Shown: positions 9,842-18,766, numbered from the stretch's first letter. The stretch is 64,000 nt of DNA from Pseudoalteromonas prydzensis (GCF_011050055.1 NZ_DRGM01000128.1:44850-108849), one strand, 5' to 3'. Numbers and translations: made by a program. The notes: generated from the letters alone by a model not told the origin.

Positions 9842-11412
9842 GGTGTTCCTGCTGTAGTTACTATTGCTCGGCCATCTGAGCGAGGATCTGTTGCGGCTTC
9901 AAGGTTGTTAGCAGCATCTAATATAGCGCCTGCATGGCCCATCATTTCATTGTTGTTGGCAACACTCACCCAATCGTGTTGGCGTTGGTTTAATTCATTT
10001 TTAATCTTAGCTGCTAAGCTTTCTTCAATTTTTAAATTGCTGCTAGTATCACCCCAGGTTCGGCCCAGTAACCAGCGAGCATCACTGATTGCTTGGTTGA
10101 TAGATTTGCCACGCCATGCGTAACCTGCAAACACGGTAGCTTGTGTTTGCGGTTGACCTTCACCGCCCATGGTGCCGTAGGCTAAGCGCCGACCATCGGG
10201 AAATTTGGCCATAGCAGGATTTAAAGTATGCGCAGGTTTTTTGTTCGCAGCGAGGGCGTTGTTATCATTATTGTTTAAATTAAAACTTAGCCCGCGGTTA
10301 TTCCATACAAAGCCGCCTTCGCTCATCAATATACCGCTGCCAAACTCCCAATAGACACTTTGTATAAAGCTCACCAGTTGACCGTTTTTGTCTCTTGCTG
10401 CCATCCATACAGTATCTCCAGGCTCGGCATTAAATGGCCATTGCTGGGCTTTGTTCATATCAATATTATTGGCAAGCTCAGTTAAGCGTGCATCAGTTAA
10501 GGCATTTTTGTAAGCACCGCCAAGTGCCTGTGGATCAGCCCAAAGAGCAGGGCGCTGCGCAAAGCTTTGTTTTGTTGCCTCAACAATTAAGTGAGTCCAA
10601 TCGGCTGGTGTTTTAGCCAAATGTTTTAATTTATTAACCGCAGCAATTATTTGCAGTGAATGAACACCTTGCGTTGGAGCGGGTAAGTTATAACACTCTA
10701 TTCCCGAGAGATTAGCGTTAAGTGCAGTTACCACGCTTGCTTGAGTTTGGTTTATATCGTGTAGCGTAATAGGGCTTCCGGCTTTGCTTAAGTCACCAGC
10801 AAAAGAGTTGGCAAGTTCACCATGGTAAAATGCATTTAAGCCATTTTTAGCAAGGTGCGCAAAGGTATCTGCAAGCTTTGGATTTTTAAAATGTTGCCCG
10901 GCTTGTAAAGGCTTACCATTGGGGATGAATAAGTTTTTAAAGGCATCGTTGGCGTTTGCTACTGTAGCTAATTTTTCGCAGCCTGCTTGCAAGCTAGCAG
11001 TGACTGTAAAACCGTTGCGGGCGAGCTCGATTGCTGGCGCTAAGATATCACTGAGTTCAAGTGCTGCATGTTTATCGAGTGCAAGTGCTTGTTGCCAGCC
11101 GCGCAGTGTAGCCGCTTGGGTTAATGCGCTTAGTCCACCGCGTTCAGGCACCTGTGATAAATTGTCATAAGCGCTAATATCATTCGCTGCGCGGCCACAC
11201 GCATCAATGGCAGTGGGGATCCGTTGATTGGGGTTATCGATTAGCCAAAAGCTGTCGCCGCCAATCGAATTCATATGGGGGTAAACAACGCTAATTGCGG
11301 CGGCCGCGGCTACCATTGCTTCGGTTGCTGTACCGCCTTGTTTTAAAATTAATGTGCCAGCCTCTGTAGCGGCAAAATGCGGCGCGGTGAATGCAATATT
11401 GTGTGTGCTCAT
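9829..11412 (-). CDS. hpxW: Gamma-glutamyltransferase-fold oxamate amidohydrolase (HpxW-like)
   Basis: An Ntn-hydrolase of 527 residues related to gamma-glutamyltranspeptidase. It lacks a signal peptide, unlike periplasmic GGTs. The probable self-processing nucleophile is the Thr of GDTVW near residue 333, and the C-terminal half carries GSGI, NNRGLSFNL and LAYGTMGGEGQPQTQ. In Klebsiella HpxW hydrolyses oxamate to oxalate and ammonia in the hypoxanthine pathway. The gene lies between an amidase and a TauE/SafE transporter in an operon with pucG and allC, which supports that role. A glutathione or gamma-glutamyl role is possible but less likely here. Confidence 0.8.
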   Translation of the reverse strand: MSTHNIAFTAPHFAATEAGTLILKQGGTATEAMVAAAAAISVVYPHMNSIGGDSFWLIDNPNQRIPTAIDACGRAANDISAYDNLSQVPERGGLSALTQAATLRGWQQALALDKHAALELSDILAPAIELARNGFTVTASLQAGCEKLATVANANDAFKNLFIPNGKPLQAGQHFKNPKLADTFAHLAKNGLNAFYHGELANSFAGDLSKAGSPITLHDINQTQASVVTALNANLSGIECYNLPAPTQGVHSLQIIAAVNKLKHLAKTPADWTHLIVEATKQSFAQRPALWADPQALGGAYKNALTDARLTELANNIDMNKAQQWPFNAEPGDTVWMAARDKNGQLVSFIQSVYWEFGSGILMSEGGFVWNNRGLSFNLNNNDNNALAANKKPAHTLNPAMAKFPDGRRLAYGTMGGEGQPQTQATVFAGYAWRGKSINQAISDARWLLGRTWGDTSSNLKIEESLAAKIKNELNQRQHDWVSVANNNEMMGHAGAILDAANNLEAATDPRSDGRAIVTTAGTPCQK

Positions 11413-11426
11413 GCAAGTGGGTCCTG

Positions 11427-12617
11427 TTAAAATTGTGCGGCTAAATATTTAACGCAGGCAAGTAAACTTTTATCGTTACCATGGCTCATCATTAATGAAA
11501 ATCCATAAGGGTGACCATTCTCTAAATTGGCCAATGGCAAATGCACTTGTGCCGATCGGCTCAAGCCTGCAATTGCCGTTAACGTCATTATTTGCATACG
11601 TAAAGCGCTGGTGTCGGCGCCTAATTTAGGTGCGGTTGTGGGGCTTGATGGCAAAAACAAACAGGCGTTTGAATTTAAGTTTTTAGCAATTATAGTTTGC
11701 CACTGAGTTTGTATTTGCCTTGCTTCTTGTTCTTCTTTTGCCGTTAAAGCGAGCGCCATGTTAAAACGCGCAGCAATAGCTGGCGCAAATTGAAGCGTTT
11801 GCTCTGATTGCTCAAGCCAGTCTCGGTGGGTTTTTGCAATAGCACGCCCTTGTAATATTCTAAAGGTGTCGGCCAGCTCGCTTAGCAAAGTTTTATTTGG
11901 TAAGACAAAGTCTTTATGATCACGAAAGTGAGGTTTTGCTGTGGCAAGTAACTGCTCAAGGGGCGCTTGCAAACCGGGCTCAATAAGCTCAAATAATGGC
12001 TCACAAATAACTAATGTAGTTACAGGCTGAATAGCTTGTTGTGGTAATAGGGTATCGCCAACCTCACTTAATAGCTCAGCATCTTGTGTAAGCCAGCCTA
12101 TTGTATCGAACTCAGGAGCTAGCGGTATTAGCGCGTCTTTTGCAATTACATCATGACTGGGTCTAATCCCAAATAAGCCACAATAACTCGCCGGTATTCT
12201 AATCGAACCGCCAGTATCAGTACCAAGGCCTATGTCCGCTAAGTTCGCAGCCACAGCAGCGGCCGATCCCATACTAGAGCCACCACAAGAATGGCCTGCA
12301 AGCTTTGGATTTTGTGCAGCGCCATAGTGAGTGTTATTGCCTTCTAGGCTATAGGCCAGTTCATCAGTATGCGTAAAGCTTATAAAATTACAGCCTGCAT
12401 GCATCAGTTTTGCAACGGCGCTTGCTGTGTGTTGTGCAGGTTTTGCCGTTTTAAACCAACTTGGATTACCGGCACTATTAAGCTCGCCTTTTATTGCAAA
12501 AACATCTTTTACAACAAGGCGCTTATTTTTAAGTTGCCCTTGGCTATGTGTTTGCCATGCCTTAGGGCCATGGTCGCAAAAAATACCGCTCTGTTTGTTG
12601 TTTTTTTTGGTACTCAT
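11427..12617 (-). CDS. Amidase-signature enzyme (AMI1/HpxY-like), first gene of the purine operon
   Basis: A 396-residue amidase-signature hydrolase. The Ser-cisSer-Lys triad is visible: Lys in RLVVKDVFAIKG, the serine cluster GHSCGGSSMGSA, and the nucleophile region GTDTGGSIRIPASYCG. It is somewhat shorter than most members and most like the AMI1 indole-acetamide-hydrolase type. Klebsiella hpx clusters also carry an amidase (HpxY) beside hpxW, but its small partner HpxX is not seen here. The substrate may be an amide such as oxalurate or a carbamoyl compound, which is inference. It leads the leftward operon, with one RutR-type box 25 bp ahead of its ATG and another about 200 bp upstream. Confidence 0.75.
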   Translation of the reverse strand: MSTKKNNKQSGIFCDHGPKAWQTHSQGQLKNKRLVVKDVFAIKGELNSAGNPSWFKTAKPAQHTASAVAKLMHAGCNFISFTHTDELAYSLEGNNTHYGAAQNPKLAGHSCGGSSMGSAAAVAANLADIGLGTDTGGSIRIPASYCGLFGIRPSHDVIAKDALIPLAPEFDTIGWLTQDAELLSEVGDTLLPQQAIQPVTTLVICEPLFELIEPGLQAPLEQLLATAKPHFRDHKDFVLPNKTLLSELADTFRILQGRAIAKTHRDWLEQSEQTLQFAPAIAARFNMALALTAKEEQEARQIQTQWQTIIAKNLNSNACLFLPSSPTTAPKLGADTSALRMQIMTLTAIAGLSRSAQVHLPLANLENGHPYGFSLMMSHGNDKSLLACVKYLAAQF

Positions 12618-12641
12618 GTCACCACTCGTTATGAAATAAAT

Positions 12642-12657
12642 CTGACCAAATGGTTAT
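12642..12657. promoter_or_regulatory. Degenerate RutR-type operator at the amidase-hpxW-pucG-allC operon
   Basis: CTGACCAAATGGTTAT keeps TGACCA-NN-TGGT but departs from the RutR consensus in the last half-site. It lies about 25 bp upstream of the first ATG, where a bound repressor would block the start region. A wider imperfect inverted repeat (TAAATCTG ... CAGATTTA) frames it. Confidence 0.5.
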
Positions 12658-12822
12658 TCGACCAGATTTAGGGGGTGATTAAAAAGGCGACCTATTCTTA
12701 TTTTTTAGCCTACTGCGTAGTATTATTATTTTTTATTTAACAGAGCTTAAGTTCGCTTTTTAATCGGTTTGTTTATCGTGTTGACTAAAGGCTAAGCAAG
12801 AGCGATGCCAAAAACAATAAAG

Positions 12823-12838
12823 CTGTCCGTTTGGTCAG
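12823..12838. promoter_or_regulatory. RutR-type operator, upstream copy
   Basis: CTGTCCGTTTGGTCAG lies in a near-perfect 20-bp palindrome (12821-12840; arms AGCTG and CAGCT, one T/A exception per arm). It resembles TTGACCANNTGGTCAA. The 12618-12976 gap has no gene: it holds this box, the box at 12642 and a terminator near 12925. Confidence 0.6.
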
Positions 12839-12908
12839 CTTTGCTGGGCTGAAAGCCTGTTTTTAAAAATTAGTGGCTAGGATGAGTGTGGTGTTGGCAA
12901 TGAAAATA

Positions 12909-12942
12909 AACCAAACTAGTGCGAGCTTGCACCAATTTGGTT
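12909..12942 (-). terminator. Terminator after the RraA-fold gene
   Basis: Outer stem AACCAAA/TTTGGTT with an inner GTGC/GCAC stem. Read leftward it lies just downstream of the stop at 12977 and is followed by TATTTTC, a weak T tract. Confidence 0.5.
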
Positions 12943-12976
12943 GTTGTTATAAGGGTTTTTTTTGGAATAAAAGCGT

Positions 12977-13459
12977 TTAAATTAATCGCTGTTTACTAAT
13001 TATTAAGCCGTTTATATCAGCGTATAACCAATCACCGGGATTGATTGTTGTACCTAACATGGTGATAGCTTGGTTTTTGTCACCAAAGTCTCGCTTTAGT
13101 GTGCTGCGGGGGGTAGAGCCAAGTGCCATAACGGGTAGCGCCATGGTCGCGAGAATTTCTATATCACGGCAACAACCATTGATAATGACTCCTTCCCAAC
13201 CATTTTTTAAAGCGCGCTCTGCCATTATGTCACCTATAAAAGCAAACCGCTTACTGGCAAAGCCGTCGATCACCAGAACTTTTCCTTGGCCATTTTCATG
13301 AAGAATATTAGCGGCATACGAGTTGTCTTCTGGGCAGGTAACAGTCACAGCCTGACCACAGAATGTGGTTTTTTTACCAAAGTGGCGCAAGCCACTGTCA
13401 GCGACTTGTACCTTGTTGCGGTGATCGTCGTAAAGATCAGGGGTAGTAAAGTTATCCAT
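12977..13459 (-). CDS. RraA-fold protein (RraA / HMG-CHA aldolase family)
   Basis: A 160-residue protein of the RraA-like family. It resembles E. coli RraA along its length: an N-terminal TPDLYDDH in place of TSELCDIY, FCGQAVTV, and the metal/substrate-binding segment GKVLVIDGFASKRFAFIGDIMAERALKNGWEGVIINGCCRD. The family contains RNase E regulators and class II 4-hydroxy-4-methyl-2-oxoglutarate aldolases or oxaloacetate decarboxylases. Cotranscribed with the RutR-like regulator (3-bp gap) inside a purine cluster, it may be a catabolic lyase acting on a 2-oxo acid rather than an RNase regulator. That is inference: the E. coli similarity argues the other way. Confidence 0.65.
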   Translation of the reverse strand: MDNFTTPDLYDDHRNKVQVADSGLRHFGKKTTFCGQAVTVTCPEDNSYAANILHENGQGKVLVIDGFASKRFAFIGDIMAERALKNGWEGVIINGCCRDIEILATMALPVMALGSTPRSTLKRDFGDKNQAITMLGTTINPGDWLYADINGLIISKQRLI

Positions 13460-13462
13460 GGT

Positions 13463-14116
13463 TTATGCCTCACTTTGCTCGGGTACTTTAACACCAATAC
13501 CTTTTAAAATAATGTGGGCAATTGATTGCGTAATGTGTGCCACATCTGTTTCGTCGTATTCTAGTTTGTTCATGACCAATAACACTTCACTTTGAAAGTC
13601 AGCGTAATACTGGGTGGTTGCCCAGATAGTAAATAGCAAATGGTATGGGTCGATAGCGTCTATTTTTTTTGCGTCCATCCATGCCTGAAACACATCAACC
13701 TTTTGCTTAACCCAAGGGCGAGTGTTGGTTCTAAAATAGTTTTGCAAATAGGGCGCGCCGCGCAGTATTTCACTGGCAAATAAGCGCGACTGAAGAGGCT
13801 CGTTGATTGCCAGTATAACTTTGCTTTTTATGTAGTTATAAAGCACAGTTGCGGGGTCATCATCAGCTGTTACATTATCGAGGCCTAAGTTCCAGTGGGC
13901 AATGATGCGATCTATGACAGCTTCATAAAGGCCATCTTTGCTTTTAAAGTAATATAAAATATTGGCTTTGGGCACTTGCGCTGCTGTAGCAATCATACTC
14001 ATGCTGGCACCTTCGTAACCAAGCTGAGAAAACAATTGTTCGGCAGCATTTAAAATGAGCTTTTGGTTTCTTTCTCGCGTGACTTCTTTTTTATTTGGCT
14101 TTATTTGTGTGGTCAT
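13463..14116 (-). CDS. RutR-like TetR/AcrR family regulator
   Basis: A 217-residue regulator with a TetR helix-turn-helix at about residues 16-62 (ILNAAEQLFSQLGYEGAS ... KANILYYFKSKDGLYEAV). The C-terminal ligand domain matches E. coli RutR: SRLFASEILRGAPYL, DPYHLLFTIWATTQYYADF, and a final IILKGIGVK. RutR senses uracil/thymine and controls pyrimidine and purine catabolism. A 16-bp TTGACC-N4-GGTCAA palindrome 44 bp upstream of the ATG suggests autoregulation, and three related boxes mark other units here. The inducer could be a purine catabolite rather than uracil, which cannot be told from sequence. Confidence 0.88.
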   Translation of the reverse strand: MTTQIKPNKKEVTRERNQKLILNAAEQLFSQLGYEGASMSMIATAAQVPKANILYYFKSKDGLYEAVIDRIIAHWNLGLDNVTADDDPATVLYNYIKSKVILAINEPLQSRLFASEILRGAPYLQNYFRTNTRPWVKQKVDVFQAWMDAKKIDAIDPYHLLFTIWATTQYYADFQSEVLLVMNKLEYDETDVAHITQSIAHIILKGIGVKVPEQSEA

Positions 14117-14159
14117 TATTGAGTGTATATGTTTAAGCTGTTGATTGATTGTAGCTTTA

Positions 14160-14175
14160 TTGACCGAAAGGTCAA
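14160..14175. promoter_or_regulatory. RutR-type operator of the regulator's own promoter
   Basis: TTGACCGAAAGGTCAA has perfect 6-bp arms in the 16-bp RutR operator layout. It lies 44 bp upstream of the TetR start, a typical autoregulatory position. Confidence 0.75.
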
Positions 14176-14315
14176 TTACTGAGTTGGCTGATTTTTTAGT
14201 TTATTGAAATTAGTTGCTCAGGGGGAGGTGTTAAAGATTTTCAACAGAGTTATTGAAGCTATAAAAAGTAATACGGCCTTTATACAAAGGGCGCATAACT
14301 TTTTAAGAACAGTTG

Positions 14316-14785
14316 TCATTTTTTAACCTGTGCGAGTAAATCAAGTACCTTTTGTTGACCAAAAGTTTGTGCAAATTGCTCAGCTGTTTGCCCCGCTTTG
14401 TTGCTATGTGCAGTATCGCAATCAAGACTTACTAAGGTTTTGGCAATGCTAAATTCACCTCTAAAAATAGCCGCCATGAGTGCTGTGTTACCGCGCTTGT
14501 CTTCTAGACACGCGTTTGCGCCCAAATTTAATAGCGAATTCACCGTGTTATTATTACCGTGGTAGGTGGCAATCATTAACGCTGTGTAACCTTTATCGTT
14601 ATAGCTGTCGAAGGGATACCAGCAGATACGAATTGCTTGATCACTTCTTGATCGTCAGTGCGTGCCGCTGCAAAGTAATAGGCGAGTAGGTTGTCGTAAC
14701 GTGATTGCGCGTCATTATTTGGCGATTCATCAGCAATAGCCTGAAGGCCAAAAATGGCAATAAGCATGATTAATAGTTTACGCAT
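14316..14785 (-). pseudogene. ankB: Ankyrin-repeat protein (AnkB-like) broken by one frameshift
   Basis: The ATG at 14785 (AGGAC upstream) opens a signal-peptide protein, MRKLLIMLIAIFGLQAIA, entering ankyrin-like sequence (LLAYYFAAARTDDQEVIKQF). Near 14609-14616 the frame slips: the other frame continues as FDSYNDKGYTALMIATYHGN and two further ankyrin repeats to the stop at 14316. One missing base at the IP-(V)-DSYNDKG junction explains it. In Pseudomonas aeruginosa ankB accompanies catalase katB and is needed for full catalase function; here the gene likewise follows a periplasmic catalase by about 60 bp. Whether the shift is real or a sequencing error cannot be told. Confidence 0.8.
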
Positions 14786-14844
14786 ATGAATGTCCTGTAA
14801 AAAAGAGGAAGGAACGTCCTTCCTCATAAATAGTGGGCAGAATG

Positions 14845-16383
14845 CTATAGTTTGCTTGCCAGCTGTTTAACCATTTTAATATCAGCGTTTACAGCTTTAG
14901 TTAAACGCGTGCCGTATTCGCTATCCGCTTTGTAGAAGTGACTGAGCATTTTGTGTTTAACATCGCTGTTTTGTACTTTACCCAAATCACCAGCAAGGTT
15001 ATTGATCAGGTTGGTACGCTCTTGTTTCGAAAAGCTACGGTAAAGCACACCGGCTTGAGCAAAGTTTTGTGGCTTTTTAATCGCAGCTTGTTGTACATAG
15101 CCTTGCAGCTGCGTTTGGCTTCTACGGGCAATTGGGTTTTCACGCACATGCTCGTGACTTGGTTGATAGTTCACGTTGCTGGTGGTGTTACCATAATTCA
15201 TTGCGCCGTCTTGGTTGTAATTAACCACCGCAACTTTTGCACGGTTAATAGGCAGTTGCTGATGGTTCGCACCTAAACGATACATTTGCGTATCAGCGTA
15301 TGAAAATACGCGACCTTGTAATAAGCGGTCTTCAGATGGCTCAATCCCAGGGATAATATTAGCCGGTGCCATGGCAACTTGTTCCGTCGCTTGGAAGAAG
15401 TTAGTTGGCATACGGTTTAAAGTCATAGTGCCGACTTTTGTTTCTTTGATATCTAACCACATTTTAGTGGCATCTAACGGGTTATAATCAAAGTCATCAA
15501 GTTGCGACGGATCAAGTGTTTTGATGTACAGATCCCATTTCGGGAAGTTGCCTTTACCTATTTCAGCGTATAAATCGCGAGTTAAATGTTGGAAGTCTTG
15601 GCTTTGCACTTTAGCCACTTGTTTGGCATCAAGGTTATCTATACCTTGTTGGCTTACCCAGTGAAACTTAACGTATTTCACATCGCCTGCTTGGTTAATC
15701 ATTTTGTATGCATGTACGCCCCAGCCATCCATTTTACGCAGGCTTGCCGGTGTACCGTAATCACTGTAAACCCAGGTTAACATGTGCGTAGAGCCTGGCT
15801 CATAGGAGAAAAAGTCAAAAAAGCGATTAGGATCTTGAATGTTATCAACCGGAGATGGCTTTAAAGAGTGCACCATGTCTGGAAATTTAATCGCATCGCG
15901 AATAAAGAACACGGGGAGGTTGTTACCCACTAGATCCCAGTTGCCTTCATCAGTATAAAACTTAGTTGCGAAACCGCGTGGATCACGCAGCGTCTCAGGG
16001 CTGCCTTTAGAATGAATAACCGATGAGAAGCGTACAAATACCTCAGTTTCTTTGCCAGCTTCACTAAACGGTGCTGCAATCGTTAAGTCGTCTAACTCTT
16101 TACTTGCTACAAACACGCCGTGTGCGCCTGTACCGCGTGCATGTACTACACGCTCAGGAATACGCTCACGAGCAAAGCGTTGGAGCTTTTGAATTAACTG
16201 TACATCTTCAAGTAACACGCTGCCGCGCTCACCCGCAGTGATGGAATTTTGGTTATCACCTACTGGTGCACCGTTATCTTTTGTCAAAGTTGTGGCAGCC
16301 GTTGCAGGTAATACCATTGCTAGAGCAAGTGCACTTAGTGTAAGAGTCGATTTATTGTTGCTGTTGTTTAATTGAGTATTCAT
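14845..16383 (-). CDS. katB: Periplasmic monofunctional catalase (KatB type)
   Basis: Haem catalase of 512 residues that destroys hydrogen peroxide. Catalytic His lies in RVVHARGTGAHGVF (around residue 81), Asn in NWDLVGNNLPVFFIRD, and the haem-ligand Tyr in RVFSYADTQMYRLG. An N-terminal hydrophobic segment ending PATAATTLT is a signal peptide, placing the enzyme in the periplasm, as with KatB. The ankyrin partner gene, now frameshifted, follows on the same strand. The 289 bp upstream, shared with divergent cstA, must hold both promoters; I could not single out an OxyR site. Urate-related pathways make peroxide, but a link is speculation. Confidence 0.92.
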   Translation of the reverse strand: MNTQLNNSNNKSTLTLSALALAMVLPATAATTLTKDNGAPVGDNQNSITAGERGSVLLEDVQLIQKLQRFARERIPERVVHARGTGAHGVFVASKELDDLTIAAPFSEAGKETEVFVRFSSVIHSKGSPETLRDPRGFATKFYTDEGNWDLVGNNLPVFFIRDAIKFPDMVHSLKPSPVDNIQDPNRFFDFFSYEPGSTHMLTWVYSDYGTPASLRKMDGWGVHAYKMINQAGDVKYVKFHWVSQQGIDNLDAKQVAKVQSQDFQHLTRDLYAEIGKGNFPKWDLYIKTLDPSQLDDFDYNPLDATKMWLDIKETKVGTMTLNRMPTNFFQATEQVAMAPANIIPGIEPSEDRLLQGRVFSYADTQMYRLGANHQQLPINRAKVAVVNYNQDGAMNYGNTTSNVNYQPSHEHVRENPIARRSQTQLQGYVQQAAIKKPQNFAQAGVLYRSFSKQERTNLINNLAGDLGKVQNSDVKHKMLSHFYKADSEYGTRLTKAVNADIKMVKQLASKL

Positions 16384-16678
16384 GTGTTGACCTCATGTAA
16401 TTTACTCGCTTGCGCCATGCAAGCGTTTTAACTGAGCCCAGTGTATGAAAAGCTTTTCGTTCGGTAAAATTGATTGTTTGGATTGGTGTGATTTGTATTT
16501 TGAATGACTGGTGTTTATTACTGCGTTTTTCAGTATTAGCAGTCGTATTACCATTACCACAAGGTCTAATTGCTTGCTGTTGACTGCTCTGCTACCGTTC
16601 AGCGATTATCCATAGTTTGAAATTCGGAGCGGCCGACAACGCGCTCTATAATACAAATACAAAAAGAGAAACGTGCTT

Positions 16679-18142
16679 ATGATCATCTTTTTTATCTGCC
16701 TGACTATTTTAATACTAGGCTACAAGTTCTACAGTCCTTTTGTAGAAAAACAAGCCGGTATGGACGCCACCATTGATACACCGCAAAAACGCTTTAGTGA
16801 AGGGGTAGATTATGTACCGATCCATCCAGTGCGGGCATTTTTAATTCAGTTTTTAAATATTGCCGGTGTCGGCCCAATTTTTGGTCCAATTTTAGGGGCT
16901 TTATATGGCCCAATTGCCTTAGTATGGATTGTACTTGGTAATGTATTAGGTGGTGCTGTACACGATTTTTACTCAGGTGTAATGAGTATTAAAGAGGATG
17001 GTAAAAGCTTACCTGAAATTGCAGGCAAATATTACAATGTTGTATTTAAAGGCTTTATGCTGATATTTACGGCCATGCTGTTATTTTTTGTGGGCGTGGT
17101 TTTTATTATGAGCCCAGCGGGCTTATTGAGTAATTTAGATGTTTTTAAAGACACTTTTTTAGCTGATAACACTTTTTGGGTATTGCTTATCTTAGCTTAT
17201 TATTTTTTAGCAACCTTACTTCCTATTGATAAAATTATTACCAGATTTTACCCAATCTTTGGTTTGTTAATGATTGTAATGACAGTTGCCGTTGCCGCTT
17301 CATTGTTAATGAATGCGCCGCATTTACCGGTAGCAGGCGATTTTTTAGCTTACTTTGAAGCCGATCATGCCCATGACTTTTTAGAGCCAAACCCAGATGG
17401 TCTACCGACTTGGCCATTGTTATTTATCACCATTACCTGTGGTGCAATTAGTGGTTTCCACTCAACACAAGCGCCAATTATTGCGCGTTGTTTAACTAAC
17501 GAAAAATACGTGCGGCCAGTTTATTATGGCGCAATGATGTGTGAAGGTATTGTAGGTTGTGTATGGGCACTGGCGGGTATTGCCGCATTCCCAGAAGGCT
17601 ATGCAGGCTTAAAAGCCATGCTGGATTTAGGTGGACCAGGGTTAGTTGTTAACCACATTGCGAATAGCTACTTAGGTGTGTTTGGCGGTATTATGGCGAT
17701 TATTGCAGTTGCTGTTTTCCCTATTACATCGGGTGATACAGCGTTTCGTTCACTGCGCTTAACGGTTGTTGATGCGTTTAATATTCCACAAAGTTTGCGT
17801 AATCGCTTATTACTAGCAGTGCCAATTTTGACCATTGCCTACTTTATGACTAAGCTCGATTTCTCCGTTATTTGGCGTTACTTTGCATTTTCAAATATGT
17901 TGTTATCAACCAGTGTATTGTGGCTTGCCACTAAGTACTTATTTGATCGCGGCACATTCCACTGGATCGCCAGTGTTCCGGCGGTAATAGCCTCAGCCGT
18001 AACGCTTTCATATATTATGACCGCTGCAATAGGATTTAATTTATCAAGCGATTTAGGTAAACCGATTGGTCTTGTGGTTGCTGTTATAGGGTTTATTACC
18101 TTAGCTATTGTGCATTCAAAACATAAAGTGCGTATAGCTTAA
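16679..18142 (+). CDS. cstA: CstA-family carbon starvation/pyruvate transporter (short form)
   Basis: A polytopic inner-membrane protein of 487 residues in the CstA family. Diagnostic segments are QKRFSEGVDYVPIHPVRAF, NIAGVGPIFGPILGALYGP and FHSTQAPIIARCLTNEKY. CstA and BtsT of E. coli import pyruvate or peptides under starvation and are about 700 residues long; this short form is common in other bacteria. The ATG at 16679 has a purine-rich AAAGAGAA nine bases upstream; a GTG six bases earlier is also possible but would crowd the ribosome site. It is monocistronic, ending in a strong terminator. The exact substrate is unknown. Confidence 0.88.
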   Translation: MIIFFICLTILILGYKFYSPFVEKQAGMDATIDTPQKRFSEGVDYVPIHPVRAFLIQFLNIAGVGPIFGPILGALYGPIALVWIVLGNVLGGAVHDFYSGVMSIKEDGKSLPEIAGKYYNVVFKGFMLIFTAMLLFFVGVVFIMSPAGLLSNLDVFKDTFLADNTFWVLLILAYYFLATLLPIDKIITRFYPIFGLLMIVMTVAVAASLLMNAPHLPVAGDFLAYFEADHAHDFLEPNPDGLPTWPLLFITITCGAISGFHSTQAPIIARCLTNEKYVRPVYYGAMMCEGIVGCVWALAGIAAFPEGYAGLKAMLDLGGPGLVVNHIANSYLGVFGGIMAIIAVAVFPITSGDTAFRSLRLTVVDAFNIPQSLRNRLLLAVPILTIAYFMTKLDFSVIWRYFAFSNMLLSTSVLWLATKYLFDRGTFHWIASVPAVIASAVTLSYIMTAAIGFNLSSDLGKPIGLVVAVIGFITLAIVHSKHKVRIA

Positions 18143-18166
18143 TACACTATCGTTTTTCCATGATCT

Positions 18167-18197
18167 AAAAAGCGAGCTGCAAAGCTCGCTTTTTTTA
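18167..18197 (+). terminator. Terminator after cstA
   Basis: AAAAAGCGAGCT / AGCTCGCTTTTT hairpin followed by a T run; a strong, bidirectional-looking rho-independent terminator. Confidence 0.85.
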
Positions 18198-18261
18198 TAG
18201 TTTCAAAGTGACGGTATGGCTGTTAGAAAATAGCTTGCTCAAAGCAACTAATATCGTTTAG

Positions 18262-18756
18262 GGCTTTGCGAAAATAGCTATTCCAAGTGAGCATGGTGAT
18301 TTTCCTAAAGGCTCCTATATTCGTAATCCGCCCGAATCAAAGCATACCCCTGGCTCTGAACACGGCTGCGTTATATTTGTAAAACTGTGGCAGTTTCAGC
18401 CAGAAGATAGAGAGCATGTACGTTTACAAACGGATTTGCTGCAAAATGTGGCACATCCAAAGTTCAAACATATAGCGATAACCGCTTTGTACAAAGATGC
18501 CTTTGAAGAGGTGAGTTTACTGCATTTTAAAGCGCACGCCGAGATGGCAATAAATGCATCGGGTGGGGCTGAGTTGTTAGTACTTCAAGGTTCACTTGAG
18601 GAACAAGAGAATACACTTGTAAAAAATAGTTGGTTAAGGGTTCCCATAAACAGCATAGTTAATGCTAAAGCAGGCAGTGAAGGCGCAAAAGTCTGGCTTA
18701 AAACAGGCCATTTAACGGATGTTGATAAGCAAATTTCTCGGTTAGCAAACCCTTAA
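18262..18756 (+). pseudogene. 5'-truncated ChrR-like cupin (anti-sigma type) pseudogene
   Basis: From about 18280 an open frame reads SEHGDFPKGSYIRNPPESKH ... GCVIFVKLWQF, the cupin core of ChrR-like anti-ECF-sigma proteins, and runs to the stop at 18756. Upstream an in-frame stop (18259-18261) is met before any start codon or the usual N-terminal zinc-binding part, so the first roughly 50-60 residues of the family are missing. A TTG at 18436 could start a fragment, but it would lack the first cupin motif. No ECF sigma gene is nearby. It is most likely a decaying relic between two terminators. Confidence 0.65.
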
Positions 18757-18766
18757 AACTTATATA

